DNA of 12,865 nt from an uncultured beta proteobacterium (GTDB lineage: Bacteria; Pseudomonadota; Gammaproteobacteria; Burkholderiales; SG8-39), in NCBI GenBank assembly GCA_903868285.1, contig CAIPUP010000207.1, positions 1 to 12,865 on the forward strand, in the 5' to 3' direction. Below are positions 1-6,921 of the stretch, piece by piece. The position numbers were made by a program, and so were the translations under genes. The number at the start of each line of letters is the position of its first letter. The first letter of the stretch is position 1. The notes under the pieces are model-generated. The model did not search any database, was not told where the DNA came from, and worked only from the letters and a program-made list of their open reading frames with translations.

Positions 1-201
1 GCCGAGAAAGTTCACCACGCTGTCATGAAAGCCGCGATAGCTGGCGCCCGGATTGAGCGCAATGAAGGGGATGTCCAGCGTCGCCAGCTGTGCTGCCACG
101 GCGTCGGAACCCCACACTTCCATCGTGCTGTTTTTCGAGGCTGGCTGGCCGTCGGGGGTGTCGTGCACGATGTTGGGAATGGATGGGTGCTTCGCGTTCA
201 T
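1..201 (-). CDS. Thiamine-diphosphate-binding enzyme (acetolactate synthase-like), N-terminal part only
   Basis: The minus-strand frame opens at the ATG at 201 and stays open to the left edge, giving 67 codons of an incomplete gene. GGAGG lies 8 nt upstream of the ATG, which supports this start. After a short polar leader (about 27 residues) comes STMEVWGSDAVAAQLATLDI and then FIALNPGASYRGFHDSVVNF. This matches the opening of the N-terminal ThDP-binding domain of acetolactate synthase/benzoylformate decarboxylase-like enzymes, where a glycine-rich turn (here NPGASYRG) follows the first helix and strand. The catalytic Glu and the C-terminal ThDP motif lie outside the window, so the reaction (decarboxylation or C-C ligation/lysis of a 2-oxo acid) cannot be specified. 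It lies 61 nt downstream of the flavin monooxygenase on the same strand and is probably in its operon. The family call is fairly sure; the substrate is unknown. Confidence 0.72.
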   Translation of the reverse strand, partial: MNAKHPSIPNIVHDTPDGQPASKNSTMEVWGSDAVAAQLATLDIPFIALNPGASYRGFHDSVVNFLG

Positions 202-262
202 GAGTCCTGCCTCCAGTATCTAGGTTTGAGCCGGCGGCAGTGTATCAGCCCGGGCCGGGGGA

Positions 263-1948
263 TCAGCGTTGTTCCGGGCCCCGGTCCCAGCCTGTGACGC
301 GATCGATCACCGCCTGCGCATCGGCGGGGGCAGCGTTGCCACGCCAGGCGATATGGTGATCCGGACGAATCAGCAGCAACTGTCCGCCATACAGCGCATG
401 CGCTTGCTCGCCTGGCACATCCAGCAGGCTCAGCGGCACACCGCGCGCCTGTGCAGCGGCCTGCAGCGCGGCGGTGTCGGCGGCGCAGTCGCCCAGCCGC
501 AACAGGGTGAAGTCGCGCCCGAAACGATCATGGATGGACAGGTCTTCGCCCAGCCAGCAGTGCGGTGCGCGCGCGCCCGGCGTGCCATGCGGCAGATAGC
601 GATCCCAGCGGTCGGCCGGCGCGGCCGTGCCGTCATTGCACACCACTCCCGACTGGCCATAGAACACCCCGAGATGGATGCCGGGAATGTCGAACTCGGT
701 ATTGCAGTGCTGCGCCAGCTGCATACCCAGCGCCGCGCGTGCGGCGTCGCCCTCGGTACTGTCTTGTTCCAGCGCGTCCACCACCGGCATGCGGCCGATG
801 GAGTCGGCCATGGCGCGGGCGAAGGCGGTATTACGATGGCCAATCGGCTTGCGCTCGGCCTCGAAACTGGCCAGCAGGGCGCGTCCGCCCCAGCCCTGGC
901 AGCAGGCGGCGAGCTTCCAGCCCAGGTTGGCAGCGTCATCCACGGCGGTGTTGTAGCCCTGACCACCGGTGGGCGTGAACAGGTGGGCGGCATCGCCCAG
1001 AATGAACACCCGCTGTCGATCATCGCCATAGCGCTCGGCCACCAGGGCAAAGCCGGCGGTCCATTCGGCTGTGCCGATCAGGTCAACCGCAAATTCGCGT
1101 CCGGTGGCCCGCATCAGTGCCTGCACGCCAATGCGGTCCGAGGCGCTGGTGCCGCCGCTGGTGCCTTGCGGCAACTGGGTATGAAAGACATAGCGATCGA
1201 TGCCGTCGATGGCGCAGATCAGACCGCGGTCGGCGCGGTTGATGGCCCAGTACTGCCAGGCCGGGCCGCCGCAGCAGACCTCGCGCCAGGCCTGGCTGCG
1301 GTAGTACACCGCCAGCATCTTGCCGCCCATGAATTCGCGTTGCTCGCCGGCATGGCCTTCATAGCGGATACCCAGGCCCTCGCGCACCAGCGAACGCGGG
1401 CCATCGGCGCCGACCAGATAGTTGGCGCGGATGTGTTGCTGCGCGCCTGTGGCCAGCACTATCACTTCGGCCTCGACGCCGTCATCGTTCACCGCATAGC
1501 GCAGCAACTTGCAGCCAAAGCGCAGCTGCACCGAGGGCCAGCGCTCGGCCTGTCGCCGCAGCACGCCCTCGATATACATCTGCTGCGTGCGATGCAGTGG
1601 CTCGGGTGTCGGCCAGCGCTCGTTCGGTTGCTGGCGGCTGCGCTCGGCTTCGCGTCGTGACGGCCATTGCACCCGTGCCAGCTCGCGCGTGGCATAGCGG
1701 GTGAAGTAGGCAATGTCCTGCGGATGGTCCTCGGTCAGGCCCAGGGCGCGGATCTCCTCTGCAAAGCCCAGGCGGCGGTAATGCTCCATGCTGCGCGAGG
1801 TGGTGGCATTGGCCTTGGGGAAGGTGGGCGAACCGGGGTCGTCTTCCAGCACGATGCAGGGCACACCGCGCCGCCCCAGTTCGATGGCGACAAACAGTCC
1901 GGCCACGCCGCCGCCTGCAATGAGTACTGCGGTTGTCTGGGAAGTCAT
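263..1948 (-). CDS. Class A FAD-dependent aromatic monooxygenase (PheA/TfdB/MhpA type)
   Basis: A 561-residue flavoprotein of the single-component hydroxylase class, which uses NAD(P)H and O2 to hydroxylate aromatic, usually phenolic, substrates in the cytoplasm. Visible motifs: the N-terminal Rossmann dinucleotide-binding site GGGVAGLFVAIELGRRG (residues 12-28) with an acidic end of the second strand (LEDD, 34-37); the GADG motif (180-183) that contacts both FAD and NAD(P)H; and the GD motif region beginning GDAAHLFTPTGGQGYNTAVD (318-337), which binds the FAD ribose. The C-terminal 100 or so residues (LLLIRPDHHIAWRG, 524-537) resemble the thioredoxin-like tail of phenol hydroxylase and TfdB-type enzymes. 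The length is normal for that subfamily. The ATG at 1948 has no strong Shine-Dalgarno sequence but gives the complete Rossmann motif close to the N-terminus. It heads the leftward operon and diverges from the PqqU-like receptor. Substrate unknown; the class call is firm. Confidence 0.92.
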   Translation of the reverse strand: MTSQTTAVLIAGGGVAGLFVAIELGRRGVPCIVLEDDPGSPTFPKANATTSRSMEHYRRLGFAEEIRALGLTEDHPQDIAYFTRYATRELARVQWPSRREAERSRQQPNERWPTPEPLHRTQQMYIEGVLRRQAERWPSVQLRFGCKLLRYAVNDDGVEAEVIVLATGAQQHIRANYLVGADGPRSLVREGLGIRYEGHAGEQREFMGGKMLAVYYRSQAWREVCCGGPAWQYWAINRADRGLICAIDGIDRYVFHTQLPQGTSGGTSASDRIGVQALMRATGREFAVDLIGTAEWTAGFALVAERYGDDRQRVFILGDAAHLFTPTGGQGYNTAVDDAANLGWKLAACCQGWGGRALLASFEAERKPIGHRNTAFARAMADSIGRMPVVDALEQDSTEGDAARAALGMQLAQHCNTEFDIPGIHLGVFYGQSGVVCNDGTAAPADRWDRYLPHGTPGARAPHCWLGEDLSIHDRFGRDFTLLRLGDCAADTAALQAAAQARGVPLSLLDVPGEQAHALYGGQLLLIRPDHHIAWRGNAAPADAQAVIDRVTGWDRGPEQR

Positions 1949-2063
1949 GGTGTGGTGAGCAAGGTTGTGTCGATGAAAAAGCGCGCTGTGACTGCAGCGT
2001 TCTTGTGCGGCGGCAGATCATAATCTGCCCCCCAGCCGTTAGAATCCCCGGCGAGGAGAGGGC
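1949..2063. promoter_or_regulatory. Divergent promoter region between the monooxygenase and the PqqU-like receptor
   Basis: This 115-bp gap separates two divergently transcribed genes. Its centre carries CATAAT on the plus strand (2019-2024) and TATGAT on the minus strand (2022-2017), each a 5/6 match to the sigma-70 -10 box. They overlap each other and sit inside the 18-bp palindrome listed separately. Neither has a convincing -35 box at 16-18 nt, which would fit activator-dependent promoters. Transcription starts would fall near 2031 (plus) and 2010 (minus), leaving leaders of about 33 and 62 nt. The receptor start at 2064 is served by AGGAG at 2054-2058. These are readings by eye. Confidence 0.45.
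2012..2029. promoter_or_regulatory. 18-bp palindrome, candidate operator
   Basis: GGCAGAT and ATCTGCC form perfect 7-bp inverted arms separated by CATA. The element spans both candidate -10 hexamers of the divergent promoters, the position expected of an operator able to control both directions at once. No regulator gene for it can be named; the response regulator at 6918-7595 is one candidate. It could also form a short RNA hairpin, but no T-tract follows, so it is unlikely to be a terminator. Confidence 0.4.
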
Positions 2064-4187
2064 ATGCAATTCATTCACTATGGTTGGTACCGCGTTGCGG
2101 CGTCGATGTCGTGCTGTGCGCTGCTGTCTTGCGCGCAGACGGCGCTGGCCGAGGAGCCGGCCCCGGGTGCGGACGCGGTGGTGGTGTCGGCCACCCGGCG
2201 TGATCAGCCCAGCCTGCTGCTGCCAGCCGCGGTCGATCGCCTTTACTCGGACGAAATCCGCTTTGGCCGGCCACAGATCAATCTGTCCGAATCCATTGGG
2301 CGGGTGCCGGGCATCGTGGTGCAGAACCGCAACAACTACACCCAGGACCTGCAGGTGCATTCGCGCGGGGTAGGCGCGCGCTCGACCTTTGGCATCCGTG
2401 GCCTGCGTCTGTATCAGGATGGCATTCCGGCCAGCATGCCCGATGGCCAGGGCCAGGCGTCCAGCTTTGACCTCGGTTCGGCCGAGCGCATCGAGGTGTT
2501 GCGCGGTGCGCTGGCGCCGCTGTATGGCAATTCCGGTGGCGGCGTGATCAACATCATCACCGAGGATGGCCCGGCCAAGCCCGAGGTGCGGGGCGATATG
2601 TGGGCCGGCAGCTTTGGCACGCGGCGCTGGCTGACCAAGGCCGGCGGCGAATCGGGTCCGTTCAACTACACCGCCAGCCTGGGCGACTTCTGGACCGATG
2701 GCTGGCGCGAACACAGTGCTGCCAGCCGGCAGCAGGTCAATGCCAAGGTGCGCTACGCCCTGAACGCCGATACCGGCATCACCCTGCTGCTCAATAGCGT
2801 CAATCAGCCCGAGTCGCAGGACCCGCTGGGCATGACCCGCAGCACCATGAACACCAATCGGCGCAGTGTCGAAACTGTGGCCAACACCTACAACACCCGC
2901 AAGGGTCTGGGCCAGGATCAGGCCGGATTGAGCCTGAGCCGGGCCATGGACGATGGCGCCAGCCTGGTGGCATCGGCCTATGCCGGGCGGCGCAATGTGC
3001 GTCAGTACCTGAGCATTCCCTACTCCACCCAGAGTTCCAATACGCATGGCGGCGGGGTGGTGGATCTGGGGCGTGATTTTGGTGGTGCCAGCCTGCGCTA
3101 TGCCCGGCCAGTGAGCGTGGCTGGTTTGCCTTCGACGCTGACGCTGGGTACCGAGATCGAAGGCCAGCGCGAGCGTCGCACGGGCTACATGAACGTCTAT
3201 GGCGTGCAGGGCAGCCTCAAGCGCGATGAGGACGACAGCGTGGTCAGCACCGGCGCCTATGCCCTGATCGAAACCGAACTGTCGCAGCAATGGCTGGCCA
3301 CGCTCGGTGGCCGCACCAGCCGGGTGGCGTTCACTACCGAGGATTTTTTCATCGCCACGGGTAACTCTGACGATAGCGGCAAGCGCAACTATTCCGCTTT
3401 CACGCCCAGCGCCGGCCTGCTCTATCGCGCCAGCCCGACTGTGAGTGTGTACGGCAACCTCGGGCGCGGTTTCGAGACACCGACGTTTGCCGAGCTGGCC
3501 TATCAGACCAGTGGCACCGGCCTGAACTTTGCGCTCAAGCCGGCGCAGAGCCTGTTGGCCGAGACCGGCATCAAGGCTCGACTGGGCGAGAACCTGCGCA
3601 TCAATGCCGCACTGTTCCAGAACGACACCCGCGACGAAATCGTCATCGAGAGCAATAGCGGTGGTCGTGCCACCTATAAAAACGCCGGGCGTGCCCGCCG
3701 GCAGGGCGTGGAGTTCTCGGCCGAGGCGCGACTGTTGCGCGGGCTGGATGCCTACCTGGCCTGGACCTGGGTCGATGCGCGCTTTCGCGATGATTTCACC
3801 TCGGTGCGCAACACCCCGGGCGTGGCGGTGAGCATCAACGCCGGCAACCGCATTCCCGGCATTGCCCGAGGCAATCTGTATGGCGAGTTGCGCTGGCGCG
3901 ATCGCGTCAGCGGCTTTTCCGCCACGCTGGAAATGCAGCGCAAGGAGCAGGTCATGGCCAGTGACGACAACACCGAATCGGCCGATGGCTATACCCTGGC
4001 CAATCTGGTGCTGGGCTTCAGCCAGGGCGGCAGCAACTGGCGCATCAGCGAATTCATGCGCATCGACAACCTGGCTGACAAGCAGTACATCGGTTCGGTC
4101 ATCGTCAATGATGGCAATCTGCGCTTTTTCGAACCCTCGCCCGGACGCAGCGTGATGCTGGGCGTGCAGGCCTCGCTGTCGTTCTGA
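2064..4187 (+). CDS. pqqU: TonB-dependent outer-membrane receptor, PqqU/YncD-like (PQQ uptake)
   Basis: A 707-residue TonB-dependent transporter. A signal peptide ends near ALA-EE (residues 27-31) and a TonB-box-like stretch DAVVVSATRR is at 37-46. The plug domain follows, with INLSESIGRVPGIVVQNRNN (72-91), RSTFGIRGLRLYQDGIPASM (106-125) and EVLRGALAPLYGNSGGG (144-160), then a 22-strand-type barrel ending in a terminal Phe. Compared from memory with E. coli YncD, renamed PqqU as the high-affinity PQQ importer, long stretches match: the INLSES and VPG.VQNR.NY.QDLQ regions, GIRG.RLY.DGIPA.MPDGQGQ, RGFETPT..EL, DEIV..S.SGGR.TYKNAG..RRQG, GNR.PGIAR, and near the C-terminus YIGSVIVN then FEPSPGR. 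The resemblance covers plug and barrel, so shared cargo is plausible. It begins the long plus-strand run, and a PQQ dehydrogenase lies downstream. The start has AGGAG 5 nt upstream. The assignment is by recall, not alignment. Confidence 0.85.
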   Translation: MQFIHYGWYRVAASMSCCALLSCAQTALAEEPAPGADAVVVSATRRDQPSLLLPAAVDRLYSDEIRFGRPQINLSESIGRVPGIVVQNRNNYTQDLQVHSRGVGARSTFGIRGLRLYQDGIPASMPDGQGQASSFDLGSAERIEVLRGALAPLYGNSGGGVINIITEDGPAKPEVRGDMWAGSFGTRRWLTKAGGESGPFNYTASLGDFWTDGWREHSAASRQQVNAKVRYALNADTGITLLLNSVNQPESQDPLGMTRSTMNTNRRSVETVANTYNTRKGLGQDQAGLSLSRAMDDGASLVASAYAGRRNVRQYLSIPYSTQSSNTHGGGVVDLGRDFGGASLRYARPVSVAGLPSTLTLGTEIEGQRERRTGYMNVYGVQGSLKRDEDDSVVSTGAYALIETELSQQWLATLGGRTSRVAFTTEDFFIATGNSDDSGKRNYSAFTPSAGLLYRASPTVSVYGNLGRGFETPTFAELAYQTSGTGLNFALKPAQSLLAETGIKARLGENLRINAALFQNDTRDEIVIESNSGGRATYKNAGRARRQGVEFSAEARLLRGLDAYLAWTWVDARFRDDFTSVRNTPGVAVSINAGNRIPGIARGNLYGELRWRDRVSGFSATLEMQRKEQVMASDDNTESADGYTLANLVLGFSQGGSNWRISEFMRIDNLADKQYIGSVIVNDGNLRFFEPSPGRSVMLGVQASLSF

Positions 4188-4201
4188 GTCTTTGGCCAAC
4201 C

Positions 4202-4206
4202 AGGAA
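4202..4206 (+). promoter_or_regulatory. Ribosome binding site that favours a TTG start for cytochrome b561
   Basis: AGGAA ends immediately before the ATG at 4207, too close to serve it, but lies 6 nt before the in-frame TTG at 4213. The earlier in-frame TTG at 4192 has no Shine-Dalgarno sequence. The spacing therefore points to TTG 4213. Confidence 0.4.
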
Positions 4207-4212
4207 ATGATC

Positions 4213-4842
4213 TTGTCCACCTCCCCTGAAAACACCGTGTCTTCCCCCGAATCGCAAGTCGATCACGACGCACCAGCGCTGGCGGCATCACCCGCGCGAT
4301 ACAACGGCGTGGCGCAGCTGCTGCACTGGTTGATCGGGCTGGCAGTGCTGGGGCAGATCGCCCTGGGCTGGTGGATGATCGGCCTGCCCAACACCCCGCC
4401 GGGCTATCAGGCGGGCTGGTACAACATCCACAAATCGATCGGCCTGAGCATCGCCTTGCTGGTGCTGCTGCGCATCGTCTGGCGGCTGCGTCACCCGGCG
4501 CCGGTGCTGCCGGCGACGCTGGCGGCCTGGCAGCGACTGGCCGCGCGCTGCAGTCATGCGCTGCTGTATCTGTGTCTGGTGCTGATGCCGCTGAGCGGCT
4601 TTCTGGGGTCGTCTTTCACCAAGTACCCGATCAAGTTCTGGGGCATGGTGCTGCCGCGCTGGATCGATCCGTCACCCGCGGCCAAAGAGCTGTGCAGCCA
4701 GATTCACTACGCCACGGTGTGCCTGTTCATGCTGTTGATCGCACTGCATATCGCGGCCGCCATCAAACATGCGCTGGCGGGCGATGGCGTATTCCGGCGG
4801 ATGTGGTCGGGTGCGCCCGCAGCGCCCTCCGAGCAACCCTAA
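4213..4842 (+). CDS. Cytochrome b561 family membrane protein
   Basis: From the TTG at 4213 this is a 209-residue integral membrane dihaem b-type cytochrome of the bacterial CybB/b561 kind, which exchanges electrons with quinones in the inner membrane. After a hydrophilic N-terminus of about 30 residues come four hydrophobic segments, roughly 34-57, 72-90, 112-132 and 166-188. Candidate haem-ligand histidines sit in the expected places: H38 (LLHWLIG), H73 (NIHKSIGL), H165 (QIHYATV) and H179 (ALHIAAAIKH). A loop with YPIKFWGMVLP is typical of the family. Starts at TTG 4192 or ATG 4207 are also in frame; the position of the ribosome binding site favours 4213. The gene starts 25 nt after the receptor stop and ends 16 nt before the propeller gene, so it is probably cotranscribed. 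Here it might link periplasmic redox carriers to the quinone pool, but this is inference. Confidence 0.85.
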   Translation: MSTSPENTVSSPESQVDHDAPALAASPARYNGVAQLLHWLIGLAVLGQIALGWWMIGLPNTPPGYQAGWYNIHKSIGLSIALLVLLRIVWRLRHPAPVLPATLAAWQRLAARCSHALLYLCLVLMPLSGFLGSSFTKYPIKFWGMVLPRWIDPSPAAKELCSQIHYATVCLFMLLIALHIAAAIKHALAGDGVFRRMWSGAPAAPSEQP

Positions 4843-4858
4843 AAATATCAATAAAATC

Positions 4859-5872
4859 ATGAACTTACATAATTTTTTCGGGGCAGGGGTAATGGCACTC
4901 GGGCTGCTGTCGTGGAGCTTGCCCCCGGCCATGGCGCAAAGCGCTGCGCCACTGGTCGTTATGTCAGGGGTCGCTACGCCAATGCCCGCTGCGCCATTGG
5001 CTTATGTCTCGAACGAAAAGTCCGGCACGATTTCCATCATCGACACCGCCACCGATCAGGTGCTGGGCGAGATACGCGCCGGCAGCAAGCCGCGCGGTGC
5101 GGCGGTCAGTGCCGATGGCCGGCAGCTCTATGTCAGTGATCAGCCGGCCAATGCCTTGCTGCTGGTGGATCTGGCCACGCGCAACATCAGCGGACGCATC
5201 GAACTCGGTGAATCGCCCGAGGGCGTCAGTATCTCGGCCGATGGGCGCTGGGTCGCTGCTGCCAGCGAGCTCAGCAATGGCGTGGCCATCGTCGAGACCG
5301 CCAGCCAGCGCAAGGTGCTGACCATCACCACCCGTGGCAAGAACCCGGAACATGCGGTGTTCAGTCCGGATGGACGCTGGCTGTATGTCAGTGCCGAGGA
5401 GGCCGACACGGTGGATGTCATCGACATGCAAAAGCGTGAGCAGGTGGCTTCCATCACGGTTGGTCGTCGCCCGCGTGGCATTGCCTTCACACCGGACGGC
5501 AAGCGGGCTTATGTCGCCTGTGAGCTGGCCAACACCGTGTATGCCATCAGCGTGCCCGAGCATCGGGTTCTCACCAGCATCGCTGCCGGCGAATTCGCCA
5601 ATGGCGTCACCATGCGCCCGGACGGGCGGCGGGTGTTCGTCTCGAATGGCCGTGCCGGCTCGGTGTCGGTGATCGATACCAGCGACAACCGGGTCATCGA
5701 CACGGTGGCTGTCGGCCAGCGTCCCTGGAACATGGCCATCACGCCCGATGGCAGCAAGCTGTATGTGGCCAATGGCCGCTCCGGCACGGTGTCGGTGATC
5801 GATGCCATCAGCAACCGCAAGCTGCGTGATATCGCGGTGGGTGAGTTGCCCTGGGGCGTGGTGATCCGCTGA
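4859..5872 (+). CDS. PQQ-dependent catabolism-associated YVTN beta-propeller protein
   Basis: A 337-residue secreted protein. An N-terminal signal sequence ends at PPAMAQ (22-27), then come seven YVTN-type repeats of about 42 residues beginning near 49, 91, 133, 176, 218, 260 and 302. Each follows the pattern YVSN..SGTISIIDT (strand), a G..P.G segment, and a ..DGR.L turn; the last blade ends at PWGVVIR, so the ring closes with the N-terminal strand. This matches the family known as PQQ-dependent catabolism-associated beta-propeller (TIGR03866), described in operons for PQQ-dependent alcohol oxidation and usually near an ABC exporter. Its biochemical role is not established. ATG 4859 is chosen because it gives a complete signal peptide. 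It has no Shine-Dalgarno sequence but lies in a strikingly AT-rich leader. ATG 4892 has a G-rich upstream site, but would leave a very short leader without a charged n-region. Confidence 0.88.
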   Translation: MNLHNFFGAGVMALGLLSWSLPPAMAQSAAPLVVMSGVATPMPAAPLAYVSNEKSGTISIIDTATDQVLGEIRAGSKPRGAAVSADGRQLYVSDQPANALLLVDLATRNISGRIELGESPEGVSISADGRWVAAASELSNGVAIVETASQRKVLTITTRGKNPEHAVFSPDGRWLYVSAEEADTVDVIDMQKREQVASITVGRRPRGIAFTPDGKRAYVACELANTVYAISVPEHRVLTSIAAGEFANGVTMRPDGRRVFVSNGRAGSVSVIDTSDNRVIDTVAVGQRPWNMAITPDGSKLYVANGRSGTVSVIDAISNRKLRDIAVGELPWGVVIR

Positions 5873-5895
5873 GCCGCTCACTGCCAGCATCGGGC

Positions 5896-6921
5896 ATGAC
5901 CGCATCCTCGGGCGCGGCGCGGCGTGATGCGCTGTGGCTTTGCCTGCTGAGCACCGGCTTCTTTTTTCTGGCCGCGCAGCTGGAGCTGTCCGAACATGTC
6001 GCGCGGCTGGCCGAAGGCTATGAGCGTTGGCAGCTGGACGAGCTGCCGCTGACGCTGCTGTTGCTGGCCTTGGGTCTGGTGTGGTTTGGCTGGCGGCGCT
6101 GGCGTGAATTGCGCCAGGCGATGCAGGTCGGGGCACGACTGGCAGCGCAGAACCGCGAGCTGGCGCAGCGTCTGATCGGTCTGCAGGAGGAGGAGCGGCG
6201 CAATCTGGCGCGCGAGTTGCATGATGAGCTGGCGCAGCTGGTGGGGGCGATCAAGCTTGATGCCCAGGGCATACAGCGGCAGCTGGACGGGGTTTCGCCG
6301 AATCCGCTATCACAGAGCCCGGAATCGCAGAACCCGGTATCACAGAGCCCGGTGTCACAGAACCCGGGCAAGGATGTGCTCCACATCAATGCCCATGCCA
6401 TCGTGCAGGCCGCCGACCAACTGCATGCGCTGACACGCGATCTGCTGCAGCAGCTGCGTCCGGCCGGCCTGGATGAGCTCGGGCTGCAGGCCTGCGTGCA
6501 GGCGCTGGCCGAGCGCTGGGAGCTGCGCCATGGCATTGAATGCGTGTTTCTGCCCGACGGCGATTTGCAGGGTCTGGGCGAGGCGCTCGACATCACGCTT
6601 TATCGCATGCTGCAAGAGGGGCTGAACAACATCGCCCGTCATGCCAATGCGCAACGGGCACTGCTGCGCTTGCAGCGCCAGGCCGATAGCGTGCAGATCA
6701 GTATCGAGGACGATGGCATTGGTCTGCCGCTGCGCCGTCACGCTGCCGCCGAAGCCACTGAAGCAGTGCGCAATGCCGCCAACCAGAGCACAGGCTTCGG
6801 TCTGATCGGCATGCGCGAGCGCATCGCCGCGCTGGGCGGCAGCTTGCAGTTGTTGCCGGGCAGTCGTGGTGGTTTGTGTCTGCGCGCCAGCCTGCCGCTG
6901 ATGGCGGTGCGGCGGTCATGA
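5896..6921 (+). CDS. NarL-type sensor histidine kinase (HisKA_3)
   Basis: A 341-residue inner-membrane kinase. Two hydrophobic segments (about 12-28 and 51-67) flank a periplasmic loop of only about 22 residues. The dimerisation helix holds the phosphoacceptor H109 in EEERRNLARELHDELAQL (98-115), the HisKA_3 signature. The HATPase domain has an N-box EGLNNIARHA (241-250), a G1 box EDDGIGL (271-277) and a G2 box GFGLIGMRERIAALGG (300-315). Between the two dimerisation helices lies an unusual low-complexity insert, residues 134-160, made of SQ[SN]P pentapeptides encoded by a 15-bp tandem repeat. The tiny sensor loop suggests it detects membrane or redox state, or works with a partner, rather than binding a large ligand. 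The gene starts 23 nt after the propeller gene and overlaps the regulator by 4 nt. Its role resembles the kinases controlling PQQ-ethanol oxidation in pseudomonads, by context only. Confidence 0.9.
   Translation: MTASSGAARRDALWLCLLSTGFFFLAAQLELSEHVARLAEGYERWQLDELPLTLLLLALGLVWFGWRRWRELRQAMQVGARLAAQNRELAQRLIGLQEEERRNLARELHDELAQLVGAIKLDAQGIQRQLDGVSPNPLSQSPESQNPVSQSPVSQNPGKDVLHINAHAIVQAADQLHALTRDLLQQLRPAGLDELGLQACVQALAERWELRHGIECVFLPDGDLQGLGEALDITLYRMLQEGLNNIARHANAQRALLRLQRQADSVQISIEDDGIGLPLRRHAAAEATEAVRNAANQSTGFGLIGMRERIAALGGSLQLLPGSRGGLCLRASLPLMAVRRS
6310..6369 (+). repeat. Four 15-bp tandem repeats inside the histidine kinase gene
   Basis: Four contiguous units start at 6310, 6325, 6340 and 6355, of the form TC[AG]CAGA[AG]CCCGGnn. 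They encode SQSPE, SQNPV, SQSPV and SQNPG (kinase residues 139-158). Units 1 and 3 share TCACAGAGCCCGG, and units 2 and 4 share CAGAACCCGG, so the array looks like a duplicated 30-bp unit. The unit length is a multiple of 3, so gain or loss of copies would lengthen or shorten the loop without a frameshift. Confidence 0.9.

Noticed and set aside
25..297. A 90-codon plus-strand frame at the left edge
   Set aside because: It is antisense to the ThDP enzyme start, which has a good ribosome binding site and family motifs.
269..1660. A 463-codon plus-strand open frame over the monooxygenase
   Set aside because: It is antisense to a gene with intact FAD motifs and has no motifs of its own.
2100..2150. 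Possible lipobox (LLSCAQ) in the PqqU-like signal peptide
   Set aside because: A signal peptidase I site (ALA-EE) follows at the right distance and TonB receptors are not normally lipoproteins; Cys residues also occur elsewhere in the leader.
1482..4235. A 917-codon open frame on the minus strand, antisense to the PqqU-like receptor and running into the monooxygenase region
   Set aside because: It lies opposite a receptor with full family motifs, shows no recognisable domain and has the Ala/Gly/His/Gln-rich composition of a GC-rich shadow frame.
4964..6136. A 390-codon minus-strand frame over the propeller gene
   Set aside because: Its repeating pattern is the mirror of the propeller repeats on the other strand.
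6310..6369. Repeat array considered as CRISPR or a regulator-binding array
   Set aside because: Units are contiguous without spacers, in frame with the kinase, and encode a coherent pentapeptide repeat.
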